Assembly (NCBI GenBank): GCA_034086685.1
Contig: JAXDZY010000086.1
Span: forward strand, 1 to 38,870
DNA length: 38,870 bases
Reading direction: 5' to 3'
DNA from: TWA4 sp034086685
GTDB taxonomy: Bacteria > Bacillota > Clostridia > Lachnospirales > Lachnospiraceae
Both the position numbers and the translations under genes were made by a program. Below the pieces are notes generated by a model, which was not told the origin of the DNA, did no database searches, and worked only from the letters and a program-made list of their open reading frames with translations. How positions within the stretch are numbered: the first letter of the stretch is position 1; each line of letters starts with the position of its first letter. Below, piece by piece: positions 1-6,400 of the stretch.

Positions 1-1
1 G

Positions 2-289
2 CTGGTTTCCATGATCGTGGAAAAAGCAGTTAATATGGCAACCATGATGAATATTCCCGTGCTGGGTATCGTTGAGAACATGGCATATGCAGAATGTCCT
101 CACTGCGGTGAGAAGATTCAGATCTTCGGTGAAAGCAATACCGCTGAAGTGGCTAAAAAACACGGTATCGATCTGATCGCACAGATCCCCATGAACAAAA
201 AGCTGGCAGCTGCCTGCGATAAGGGTATGATCGAGATGTTTGACGGCGAATGGCTGGATGAAATCCTGCAGAAACTGTTGAATATGTAA
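2..289 (+). CDS. mrp: Mrp/NBP35 (ApbC) family P-loop ATPase, C-terminal part
   Basis: The reading frame is open from the first bases of the window, so only the last 95 or so residues are present and the P-loop lies upstream of the window. The fragment has the segment typical of Mrp/ApbC/NBP35 proteins: a VENMA-like stretch, then a CPHC pair and an IFG motif, followed by a conserved helix that ends in the IPMNKKLA region. Members of this family bind and transfer Fe-S clusters in the cytoplasm, and the CxxC is the cluster-binding pair in the family. A TAA stop ends the gene, and a small unknown gene follows 23 bp later on the same strand, probably in one transcript. The family assignment is secure; the exact client proteins are unknown. 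Confidence 0.88.
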   Translation: MVSMIVEKAVNMATMMNIPVLGIVENMAYAECPHCGEKIQIFGESNTAEVAKKHGIDLIAQIPMNKKLAAACDKGMIEMFDGEWLDEILQKLLNM

Positions 290-312
290 GCATTCTGTCG
301 GGGAATCGGATT

Positions 313-642
313 ATGGATGATCGTTTTTATCTTGCTGTCTATGATGAAGAGAGGATGCTGGCCTGTGGGAATCCGGAGCTGTTAAAACAGGAGGATTTTG
401 TATGTGATATCACACTTCCATCCTATGAGTTCTGTGAATCGGGGGGATTTCAGGCTGTACGCAGATCACGTTTTTCTGAGGTGGCAGGTAAATTATATCA
501 GCTGGATCAAAAGATTCTTTCCCGTCTGGATGAGATGATGGCTCCTGAGCTTGTAAGGCATCAGGCCATGGCTGCCGACGAGAACCGTCTGTATAATGTG
601 TATGTATATGTGGCGGAGACGGATAATGAAACAGAAGGCTGA
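313..642 (+). CDS. Small hypothetical protein downstream of mrp
   Basis: This frame encodes 109 residues with no signal peptide or membrane segment. I do not recognise the family. The sequence is mixed and slightly acidic, with an N-terminal beta-like stretch and a C-terminal YNVYVYVAE-type strand. The ATG follows a GGGGA sequence at a plausible Shine-Dalgarno distance, and the gene sits 23 bp after the mrp stop and just before a strong terminator, which fits the last gene of that transcript. An overlapping minus-strand frame exists but lacks a ribosome binding site and crosses the terminator, so the plus-strand reading is preferred. Function is unknown. Confidence 0.6.
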   Translation: MDDRFYLAVYDEERMLACGNPELLKQEDFVCDITLPSYEFCESGGFQAVRRSRFSEVAGKLYQLDQKILSRLDEMMAPELVRHQAMAADENRLYNVYVYVAETDNETEG

Positions 643-683
643 AGATCTTTTGTACATGAATACAGAAGGAGATTTTTTATAAC

Positions 684-730
684 AAAAGACCTCTGGTTTC
701 CAAAATTCGGGAGTCAGAGGTCTTTTATTA
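684..730. terminator. Bidirectional intrinsic terminator between mrp unit and que/LUD operon
   Basis: A 12 bp perfect stem (AAAAGACCTCTG at 684-695 with CAGAGGTCTTTT at 715-726) encloses a 19 nt loop. It has an A-run on the left and T-rich sequence on the right, so it can end transcription from both the plus-strand mrp pair and the minus-strand operon that finishes at 753. Confidence 0.9.
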
Positions 731-752
731 TAAAAATCATGTATGGAATCTT

Positions 753-1391
753 TTAGAATCCCACATTTTCGCCTACCACAATCACTTTGATTTTTCCTGC
801 AGGGCGGCACACTCTTGTGGTAACCGCATAACAGCAGATACATCCGTCGGCGAGACATTCACCGCAGGTGCCGTTTTTGGAGCAGGGAGTTCCCATATCG
901 CCGAAGCGCTGGGCATTGATGGGTGCCGCAACTGTGTGAGCACGGGTGTAGGCTTCTTCTACGGTTCTGGTCATCTTGTTGATTCCGCAGATGACGATGA
1001 CATTGGTGGGTCCGTAGATCATGGCTGCAACCCGGTTGCCGTTGCCGTCAATATTGACCAGCTGGCCATCTTCACTGACTGCATTGGTACCGGTGATAAA
1101 GGTATCTGCCAGCAGAGACCGGCGTGTGATCATGGCACGTTCTTCGGGAGAAGAAGCCGAGTCGCGGTCAAGAACTTTATGGCTCTGTTTTACTGCTGCA
1201 ATCAGTCCGATTTCTTCTGCAGACGCACATCCTCCCCAGGATACGGTGTGATCTGCGGGAATCAGCTCAAGTGCCTGTTTCAGGGCATCTTCCTTTGTGG
1301 CGCAGTAGTATGCGTCGAAATGACGTTTTTTCAAAGCACCGACCAGCTTCTGACCGGCTTTTTCATTTCTCAATTGAATTGCAGGGTTCAT
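753..1391 (-). CDS. LUD-domain (LutC/YkgG-like) protein with Cys-rich tail
   Basis: This 212-residue protein matches the LUD (lactate utilisation, former DUF162) family. It has the N-terminal helix region, the VSWGG-type segment near residue 50, the central ITGTNAVSEDG segment and the VIVICGINK strand. The family's known members take part in lactate oxidation (LutB/LutC), but many stand-alone LUD proteins have no assigned reaction. The C-terminal 46 residues hold seven cysteines at about 170, 176, 179, 184, 186, 187 and 195, which suggests a metal or Fe-S site. An AAGGAGG site precedes the ATG. It is the last gene of the que operon, 49 bp after queF, and ends at the bidirectional terminator. 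No lutA or lutB partner is visible, so a role in lactate use is not supported by context. Confidence 0.85.
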   Translation of the reverse strand: MNPAIQLRNEKAGQKLVGALKKRHFDAYYCATKEDALKQALELIPADHTVSWGGCASAEEIGLIAAVKQSHKVLDRDSASSPEERAMITRRSLLADTFITGTNAVSEDGQLVNIDGNGNRVAAMIYGPTNVIVICGINKMTRTVEEAYTRAHTVAAPINAQRFGDMGTPCSKNGTCGECLADGCICCYAVTTRVCRPAGKIKVIVVGENVGF

Positions 1392-1440
1392 TTGTAATCC
1401 TCCTTATATTAAAATTTTTATTAATGGCATCTGCCTGTTT

Positions 1441-1932
1441 TCAACGGTTATCAATCTTTTCCGGGTACATATCGTGCTTTGTCAGCCTGTCCCATGCCAC
1501 TTTTTCCCAGGGGGTCTGGGGTCTGCCATAGTTGCAGTACGGATCAATGGAAATGCCGCCCCTGGGAGTAAATTTCCCCCAGACCTCGATGTAACGGGGG
1601 TCCATCAACCGAATCAGGTCATTCATGATAATGTTGACGCAGTCCTCGTGAAAATCTCCGTGGTTGCGGAAGCTGAACAGATACAGCTTCAGGGATTTAC
1701 TTTCCACCATTCTGATGTCCGGTACATAGGATATGTAAATGGTGGCAAAATCCGGCTGTCCGGTGATGGGGCAGAGGCTGGTAAATTCCGGGCAGTTGAA
1801 TTTGACAAAATAATCTCTTTCAGGATGCTTATTGTCAAATGTTTCCAGAACTTCGGGAGCATAATTGTCCGGGTAACGGGTGTGCTGATTTCCAAGAAGG
1901 GTTACACCGCCCATTTCTTCTTTGCTTCTCAT
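1441..1932 (-). CDS. queF: NADPH-dependent 7-cyano-7-deazaguanine (preQ0) reductase QueF
   Basis: QueF reduces the nitrile of preQ0 to the aminomethyl group of preQ1 with NADPH, in the cytoplasm, as the last free-base step before insertion into tRNA. The protein has 163 residues, the length of the short (YkvM-type) family. The diagnostic NADPH-binding motif ESKSLKLY is at residues 77-84, the nucleophilic cysteine of the SLCP motif is Cys54, and the paired aspartate is Asp61. An AAAGGAAAGG ribosome binding site precedes the ATG. It lies 20 bp downstream of the GH13 gene and is separated by it from queC, queE and queD. All residues needed for activity appear to be present. Confidence 0.97.
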   Translation of the reverse strand: MRSKEEMGGVTLLGNQHTRYPDNYAPEVLETFDNKHPERDYFVKFNCPEFTSLCPITGQPDFATIYISYVPDIRMVESKSLKLYLFSFRNHGDFHEDCVNIIMNDLIRLMDPRYIEVWGKFTPRGGISIDPYCNYGRPQTPWEKVAWDRLTKHDMYPEKIDNR

Positions 1933-1952
1933 TTAAAACATATTCCTTTCCT

Positions 1953-3263
1953 TTAGTATTCACATTTCCAGAAATAAGCACTGAAGGGAGGCAGTTCACT
2001 GCCGCCGCCGAAATCGTGGGGAGTGCCGGTGATGAGATCCTCTGCCAGTCCGCAGCCTGCATCGAAATGGGCCATATAAGGCTGGTCATCTGCATTGATG
2101 GCCACCAGAACACGCTCGTCATCAGTTTTCCGCTCAAAAATGCATTGTTTATTGGTGAGCAGTACAGAACGGAAGCCTCCGTAATTTAATGCGGCACTGT
2201 TTTTCTTCGCTCTGCTCAGCAGGGAAATCCATTCGGTGAGTTTATTTTCCTCCGGCTCATCGAAACAGGGACGCAGTGCCGGATCCCCTTCATTTTTGTG
2301 AGCTTTTGTACCCCATTCGCTGCCGTAATAGATGCAGGGAATACCGGGCATACCAAAGCACAGGGCATAGATCAGAGGAAGATGGAGTTCATTGCTCAGG
2401 TTGCCGGCGATGCGGGTCACATCATGATTGTCCACGAAATTCAACAGGTGTTTTCCCTTGTATAAAGTCCAGTAATCGGGGCCGAACTGGCGCAGCAGAG
2501 AATGAATGATCTCAAACATGTTCATGGAATTGAAGCTGGAAAACATGCCCTTATAACATTCATAGTTGGTTACGGAATGAAGCATGGAATCATTCATGAT
2601 CTGGTTGTAATCGCCGTGGAGAACTTCTCCCACCAGAAAAAAGTCAGGCTTCAGGCTGTCACAGAAGCTGCGCAGCTCCCGCAGGAAATCATGATCCAGA
2701 CAGTAGGCCACATCCAGACGGAGTCCATCAATGTCAAACTGTTCCACCCACATGCGGATACTGTCAAAAATATGCTGTTTTACATCAGGATGGCGCAGAT
2801 TCAGTTTGACCAGGTCATAGTTTCCTTCCCAGCCTTCATACCAGAGACCGTCGTTGTAGTTGGAATTGCCGTCAAAATTAATATGGAACCAGTCTTTGTA
2901 AGGGGAATCCCAGCGTTTTTCCAGCACATCTTTAAATGCCCAGAAGCCACGTCCCACATGGTTAAAAACACCATCCAGCACAACATGGATACCGGCTTCA
3001 TGAAGGTTTTGGCAGACCAGGGCAAAATCCTCATTGGTCCCCAGTCTGCAGTCTATTTTCTGAAAATCTCTGGTATTATATCCGTGGGTATCGGATTCAA
3101 AAACCGGGCAGAAGTAGATGGCATCTGCGCCGGTTTTTTTGATATGTGGAATCCAGTCGTTTACTTTGGAAATGCGATGAGTAAGAATTCCATCATTTTC
3201 AAAAGGTGCTCCGCAGAATCCCAGAGGATAGATTTGGTAAAATACACTTTCGTAAGCCCACAT
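1953..3263 (-). CDS. Alpha-amylase family (GH13) glycoside hydrolase inside the que operon
   Basis: This 436-residue protein is a complete GH13 (beta/alpha)8 enzyme acting on alpha-glucans or maltodextrins. Conserved regions are in order: region I DGVFNH at 97-102, region II DGLRLD with nucleophile Asp184, region III VGEV with acid/base Glu213, and region IV FVDNHD with Asp281. A short beta-rich C-terminal domain follows. There is no signal peptide, so it should act on intracellular oligosaccharides. Its compact size, with no N-terminal carbohydrate-binding domain, makes a classical neopullulanase less likely; exact substrate cannot be told. An AAGGAG site precedes the ATG. It sits 17 bp after queC and 20 bp before queF, clearly within the same transcript, although it has no known role in deazapurine synthesis. 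Confidence 0.93.
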   Translation of the reverse strand: MWAYESVFYQIYPLGFCGAPFENDGILTHRISKVNDWIPHIKKTGADAIYFCPVFESDTHGYNTRDFQKIDCRLGTNEDFALVCQNLHEAGIHVVLDGVFNHVGRGFWAFKDVLEKRWDSPYKDWFHINFDGNSNYNDGLWYEGWEGNYDLVKLNLRHPDVKQHIFDSIRMWVEQFDIDGLRLDVAYCLDHDFLRELRSFCDSLKPDFFLVGEVLHGDYNQIMNDSMLHSVTNYECYKGMFSSFNSMNMFEIIHSLLRQFGPDYWTLYKGKHLLNFVDNHDVTRIAGNLSNELHLPLIYALCFGMPGIPCIYYGSEWGTKAHKNEGDPALRPCFDEPEENKLTEWISLLSRAKKNSAALNYGGFRSVLLTNKQCIFERKTDDERVLVAINADDQPYMAHFDAGCGLAEDLITGTPHDFGGGSELPPFSAYFWKCEY

Positions 3264-3280
3264 AAATAAGTCTCCTTTTT

Positions 3281-3958
3281 CTATAATAACGGGTCTTTCA
3301 CTCCGTTGGCTTCAAACGCTGCCTGGCGGTCAATGCAGGTACCACAGGTGCCGCAGGGCTTTTCACCGCCCTCATAGCAACTCCAGGTCAGTTCATAGGG
3401 AACACCGATTTCCAGTCCGCGGCGTACGATTTCTTTTTTGGGAACGGAAACAAAAGGGGCTTCCACATGCAGCTGTTTTCCGCTGCCTTCATAGATTGCT
3501 GTGTTCATGGCATCTGCAAATGCCATGCTGCAGTCAGGGTAGGCATTTCCTGCTGCATCGTCTGCATGCGCGCCGTAATAAAGCGTATCACAGTCTTTTG
3601 ACAAAGCAATGCTGGCTGCAGATGACAGAAATAATCCGTTTCTGAAAGGTACGTAAGTGGAGACGGGAGTACCGTCTGTTTTTTCCAGCTGTTCTGCATA
3701 AGATTCATGGGGAATTTCTTTCGTGGAATGGGACAGCAGAGAACAGTTGCTGAAAGCGAACATAGGTGCCAGATCGATCTGAATAAATTCAACCTGATAA
3801 TAATCGGCAACCGCTTTTGCACATTTTAATTCTTTATCATGCTTTTGTCCATAGGAAATGGACAAAGCAATCACATTTTCTTTACCAAATTTTTTTACCG
3901 TAAGTCCCAGGCAGGTGGTGGAATCCACACCGCCGCTGACGAGAACGAGTTTCTTCAT
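3281..3958 (-). CDS. queC: 7-cyano-7-deazaguanine (preQ0) synthase QueC
   Basis: QueC converts 7-carboxy-7-deazaguanine to preQ0 using ATP and ammonia. The protein has 225 residues, normal for the family. The PP-loop motif SGGVDS is at residues 8-13, and a C-terminal zinc site is formed by Cys194, Cys202, Cys205 and Cys208. The ATG is preceded by AAGGAG. It is 44 bp downstream of queE and 17 bp upstream of the GH13 gene on the minus strand. With queD, queE and queF it supplies preQ1 from a GTP-derived pterin; the first enzyme, GTP cyclohydrolase I, is not in the window. Confidence 0.98.
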   Translation of the reverse strand: MKKLVLVSGGVDSTTCLGLTVKKFGKENVIALSISYGQKHDKELKCAKAVADYYQVEFIQIDLAPMFAFSNCSLLSHSTKEIPHESYAEQLEKTDGTPVSTYVPFRNGLFLSSAASIALSKDCDTLYYGAHADDAAGNAYPDCSMAFADAMNTAIYEGSGKQLHVEAPFVSVPKKEIVRRGLEIGVPYELTWSCYEGGEKPCGTCGTCIDRQAAFEANGVKDPLL

Positions 3959-4002
3959 AATATAAATACTCCTTAATATTGAAAGTGACTGATTATGGCC
4001 GG

Positions 4003-4698
4003 TTATACCCCCCGTTTGTCAGGATCCCAGATAAACTTGTGAAGCTGCAGCTGCAGACGTATTTCCGGGAGACGATGGGTAATCAGGAAATCTGCGATTT
4101 CAGCAGGTTCAATATGCCCGAATACGGGACTTACCAGTACCTGGCATTTTTTATCCAGCTGATATTTTTTATTGATGGCTTCCATGCGCAGCAGATCTTC
4201 TGCGCTGCCTGCGACAAATTTTACCGTATCGCCGGGACGCAGATAATCATAATTTTCAATGAGCATATGCTGTTCCATACCGCTGGAAGGAAGCTTGTAA
4301 TCCAATGTGAAATCAGGCCGGCAGCTTAAGCTGCAGTACGGTCTGATGGGGAGACTTCCGTTGGTTTCTATCTCCACATGAAGACCGGAAACAGAAGACA
4401 GGGACAGCAGCAGTTCTTTTAAATGAGACTGCAAAAGAGGCTCCCCACCGGTAAGGGTAACGCAGTGTACACCGGATTTTCTGATAAAATCCACGATTTT
4501 ATTTGCCGAAAGGAATTCACAGGGAGCGTTGGATACACAGGACCATCGGGTGTCGCAGTAGCTGCAGTTCAGGTTGCAGCGGCGGAAACGGACAAAGACG
4601 GCAGTCTGTCCTGCACGCTGCCCTTCTCCGTTGATACTGATGAATTTTTCGGTAACCGGATAGGAATAGGGATTGTAATAAGTCGATTCTTTTATCAT
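4003..4698 (-). CDS. queE: 7-carboxy-7-deazaguanine synthase QueE (radical SAM)
   Basis: QueE is a radical S-adenosylmethionine enzyme that contracts 6-carboxytetrahydropterin to 7-carboxy-7-deazaguanine. The 231-residue protein carries the cluster motif CNLNCSYC (Cys41, Cys45, Cys48) after an INGEG segment at 22-26, which is typical of QueE. A TGGEPLL motif for SAM binding follows. The ribosome binding site (CAGGAA) is weaker than those of its neighbours. It lies between queD (36 bp upstream) and queC (44 bp downstream), so the order of genes follows the order of reactions. Confidence 0.97.
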   Translation of the reverse strand: MIKESTYYNPYSYPVTEKFISINGEGQRAGQTAVFVRFRRCNLNCSYCDTRWSCVSNAPCEFLSANKIVDFIRKSGVHCVTLTGGEPLLQSHLKELLLSLSSVSGLHVEIETNGSLPIRPYCSLSCRPDFTLDYKLPSSGMEQHMLIENYDYLRPGDTVKFVAGSAEDLLRMEAINKKYQLDKKCQVLVSPVFGHIEPAEIADFLITHRLPEIRLQLQLHKFIWDPDKRGV

Positions 4699-4734
4699 GG
4701 TGAAAATTCCTGTTCTGAATTAATAATTTTCCTG

Positions 4735-5154
4735 TCAGGGGCGGTAAACAGCGCAGTTGTCAGGAGTCTCATAGACGGTTGCCGTATGGACATCATAACC
4801 TTTTTTCTGCATCATGGAGCAGAAATAAGCGGCCAGATTTTCAGCAGTAGGACGTCCGGAAACTGCAGTAAGACGGAAATTCTCTTCTTTTAATGCCGCT
4901 ACAGTGGAAGGCTTCAGAGAACCATCTTCGTAAATAAGACTGTGATCAAAATATTCGGTCACTTCTTTCAGATCTCTTTTCAGTGTTTTAAAATCTACGA
5001 TCATATCGCGGAGCTGCCCGTCACAGATCAGATGATCACTCTGAACTTCGATGATAACGCGCCATCGATGACCGTGGAGATTACTGCATTTTCCTTTATA
5101 GCCTTTTAGAAAATGAGCAGCGTCAAAGCTTTTTTCGGTTTTTAACAGATACAT
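4735..5154 (-). CDS. queD: 6-carboxy-5,6,7,8-tetrahydropterin synthase QueD
   Basis: QueD turns 7,8-dihydroneopterin triphosphate into 6-carboxytetrahydropterin, the first committed step of deazapurine synthesis. The protein has 139 residues. The zinc ligands are His14, His27 and His29, the catalytic cysteine is Cys23 in KCSNLHGH, and the further catalytic residues of the family are visible as Asp70-His71 and Glu129. A GAGGTAATGATCC ribosome binding region precedes the ATG. It is the first gene of the minus-strand operon and stands about 250 nt downstream of a strong promoter, leaving an unusually long untranslated leader. Confidence 0.97.
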   Translation of the reverse strand: MYLLKTEKSFDAAHFLKGYKGKCSNLHGHRWRVIIEVQSDHLICDGQLRDMIVDFKTLKRDLKEVTEYFDHSLIYEDGSLKPSTVAALKEENFRLTAVSGRPTAENLAAYFCSMMQKKGYDVHTATVYETPDNCAVYRP

Positions 5155-5408
5155 GGATCATTACCTCACAGAATTTATTAATAACTGGCTGAGGCCTTCC
5201 CATTACAGACATTGAAAATTACAGACATTAAAGCAGGTGACTGTGATCGATGTGAGAGCCGGAATAAGGAATATATCCATCGTATGATGTCTGATTTTAT
5301 GCACATACTGGATAACGTCCGGCAAGGGACGGCCCTGGTTTTGTTTAACGACAGGATGGTGCCATCGAACTGTCGGAGGGAAAAGGAATGAACCCCCTTT
5401 TTCTCATT
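5155..5408 (-). promoter_or_regulatory. Long structured leader of the queD operon
   Basis: From the predicted start near 5405 to the queD ATG at 5154 there are about 250 nt with no convincing gene on the minus strand. The RNA can form several stems. One pairs CGACAG/CUGUCG (around 5345-5375) around an inner GAUG/CAUC hairpin with a GCAC loop. Another pairs AUCCA-GUAUG with CAUAC-GA-UGGAU (about 5275-5314). I could not match it to the preQ1-I or preQ1-II consensus, and no terminator is visible just before queD. A regulatory RNA is inference; the plus strand of the same DNA may instead be a decayed gene. Confidence 0.4.
5245..5391 (+). pseudogene. Possible decayed queA N-terminal fragment
   Basis: The plus-strand frame ending at TGA 5389-5391 reads DRCESR, then EYIHRMMSDF, ILDNVRQG and ALVLFNDRMVP. 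This resembles the start of QueA (S-adenosylmethionine:tRNA ribosyltransferase-isomerase), where family members read approximately DRSSSR, GEIEHKVFKD, IIDYLNPGD, LVLNDTRVIPAR. The fragment has a short internal deletion, lacks a start codon with a ribosome binding site, and stops after about 50 residues, so it cannot make an enzyme. QueA is the tRNA-modifying step that follows QueF, which makes the location next to queD suggestive. Chance similarity cannot be excluded by eye. Confidence 0.35.
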
Positions 5409-5411
5409 GAA

Positions 5412-5440
5412 ACTATAACATTCACTGAAAGCCGTGTCAA
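5412..5440 (-). promoter_or_regulatory. queD: Sigma-A promoter of the queD-LUD operon
   Basis: On the minus strand there is a perfect TTGACA (5435-5440), a 17 bp spacer and TATAGT (5412-5417). Predicted transcription starts near 5405, about 250 nt before queD. Confidence 0.8.
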
Positions 5441-5461
5441 GGATTGTATTTGTCAATGTAC

Positions 5462-5490
5462 TTGCTTTTAAGGGGAAAGTGTGCTATTCT
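5462..5490 (+). promoter_or_regulatory. Sigma-A promoter of the EamA transporter gene
   Basis: TTGCTT (5462-5467), a 17 bp spacer and TATTCT (5485-5490) lie about 40 bp before the ATG at 5529. It is divergent from the queD promoter, with the two -35 boxes about 22 bp apart. Confidence 0.65.
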
Positions 5491-5528
5491 TGCAGAACAG
5501 ATATTCGAAAAACAGGAGAGGAGATATT

Positions 5529-6383
5529 ATGAGTAAGAAAAATAAAGGCATATGCTGTATTATTGCATCAGCTTTCTGCTTTGCGCTGATGAATATTTTT
5601 GTGCGTATGTCCGGTGATCTGCCGTCTGTTGAGAAGAGTTTTTTCCGCAATTTTGTGGCAATGATTTTCGCGGCGGCAATTCTGATCAGGAACAGGATTC
5701 CGTTTAAAATCGGGAAAGGAAATTATATGCCCATGTTCTTCCGGGCTTTTTTCGGGACCATCGGCATTCTCTGTAATTTTTATGCAGTGGACCACCTGCT
5801 GGTGGCGGATGCCAGCATGCTGAATAAGCTGTCTCCGTTTTTTGCCATCATTTTCTCGATTATTATTCTGAAAGAGATTCCCAAAAAGTATCAGGTGGGC
5901 TGCCTGATCATGGCACTGGTGGGCTGTCTGTTTGTGGTAAAGCCGGGATTTGCCAGTACGGATATGGCTGGTATGGCAGCAGGTGTCTGCGGCGGTATGG
6001 CGGCAGGGCTTGCCTATACCATGGTCAGGGTGCTGGGGTCGAAAGGTGTGAAAGGGCCGGTCATTGTATTCTGCTTTTCATGCTTCAGCTGTCTGGCAAC
6101 TCTGCCTCTGATCATTCTTTTTTATCACAGTCCCATGTCTGCAGGGCAGGTGCTGACTCTGCTGGGGGCCGGTCTGGCAGCAGCGGGAGGACAGTTCTCC
6201 ATCACCGCTGCCTATACCTATGCTCCGGCCAAAGAGATATCAGTTTATGATTATACTCAGATCATATTCTCAACTATCATGGGTTACCTGTTTTTTCAGC
6301 AGGTACCGGATGTACTCAGCTTTATCGGTTATGCCGTTATCTGCGGCGCATCCGTCATCATGTTCATTATGAACCAGAAATAG
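5529..6383 (+). CDS. DMT superfamily (EamA) transporter
   Basis: The 284-residue protein has about ten hydrophobic segments arranged as two EamA repeats, the usual architecture of drug/metabolite exporters of this superfamily in the cytoplasmic membrane. The first repeat includes an FVRMSGDLP loop and the FFRNF segment typical of EamA proteins; the second starts near residue 145. The start at 5529 is chosen because an AGGAGAGGAG site precedes it by a good distance; an ATG 48 bp upstream lacks one. It has its own promoter and converges on the beta-CASP gene with only 17 bp between stops. The substrate cannot be told from sequence. Confidence 0.9.
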   Translation: MSKKNKGICCIIASAFCFALMNIFVRMSGDLPSVEKSFFRNFVAMIFAAAILIRNRIPFKIGKGNYMPMFFRAFFGTIGILCNFYAVDHLLVADASMLNKLSPFFAIIFSIIILKEIPKKYQVGCLIMALVGCLFVVKPGFASTDMAGMAAGVCGGMAAGLAYTMVRVLGSKGVKGPVIVFCFSCFSCLATLPLIILFYHSPMSAGQVLTLLGAGLAAAGGQFSITAAYTYAPAKEISVYDYTQIIFSTIMGYLFFQQVPDVLSFIGYAVICGASVIMFIMNQK

Positions 6384-6400
6384 ATGCCGTAATCTATCAT

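Noticed and set aside
5155..5230. preQ1-I or preQ1-II riboswitch directly before queD
   Set aside because: The expected short C-rich stem with an A-rich tail ending in ACUAA just before the ribosome binding site is not present, and the type II pattern does not fit either.
5178..5456. Minus-strand ORF of 92 codons before queD
   Set aside because: It begins upstream of the -35 box of the queD promoter, has no ribosome binding site and overlaps the likely leader and possible queA remnant.
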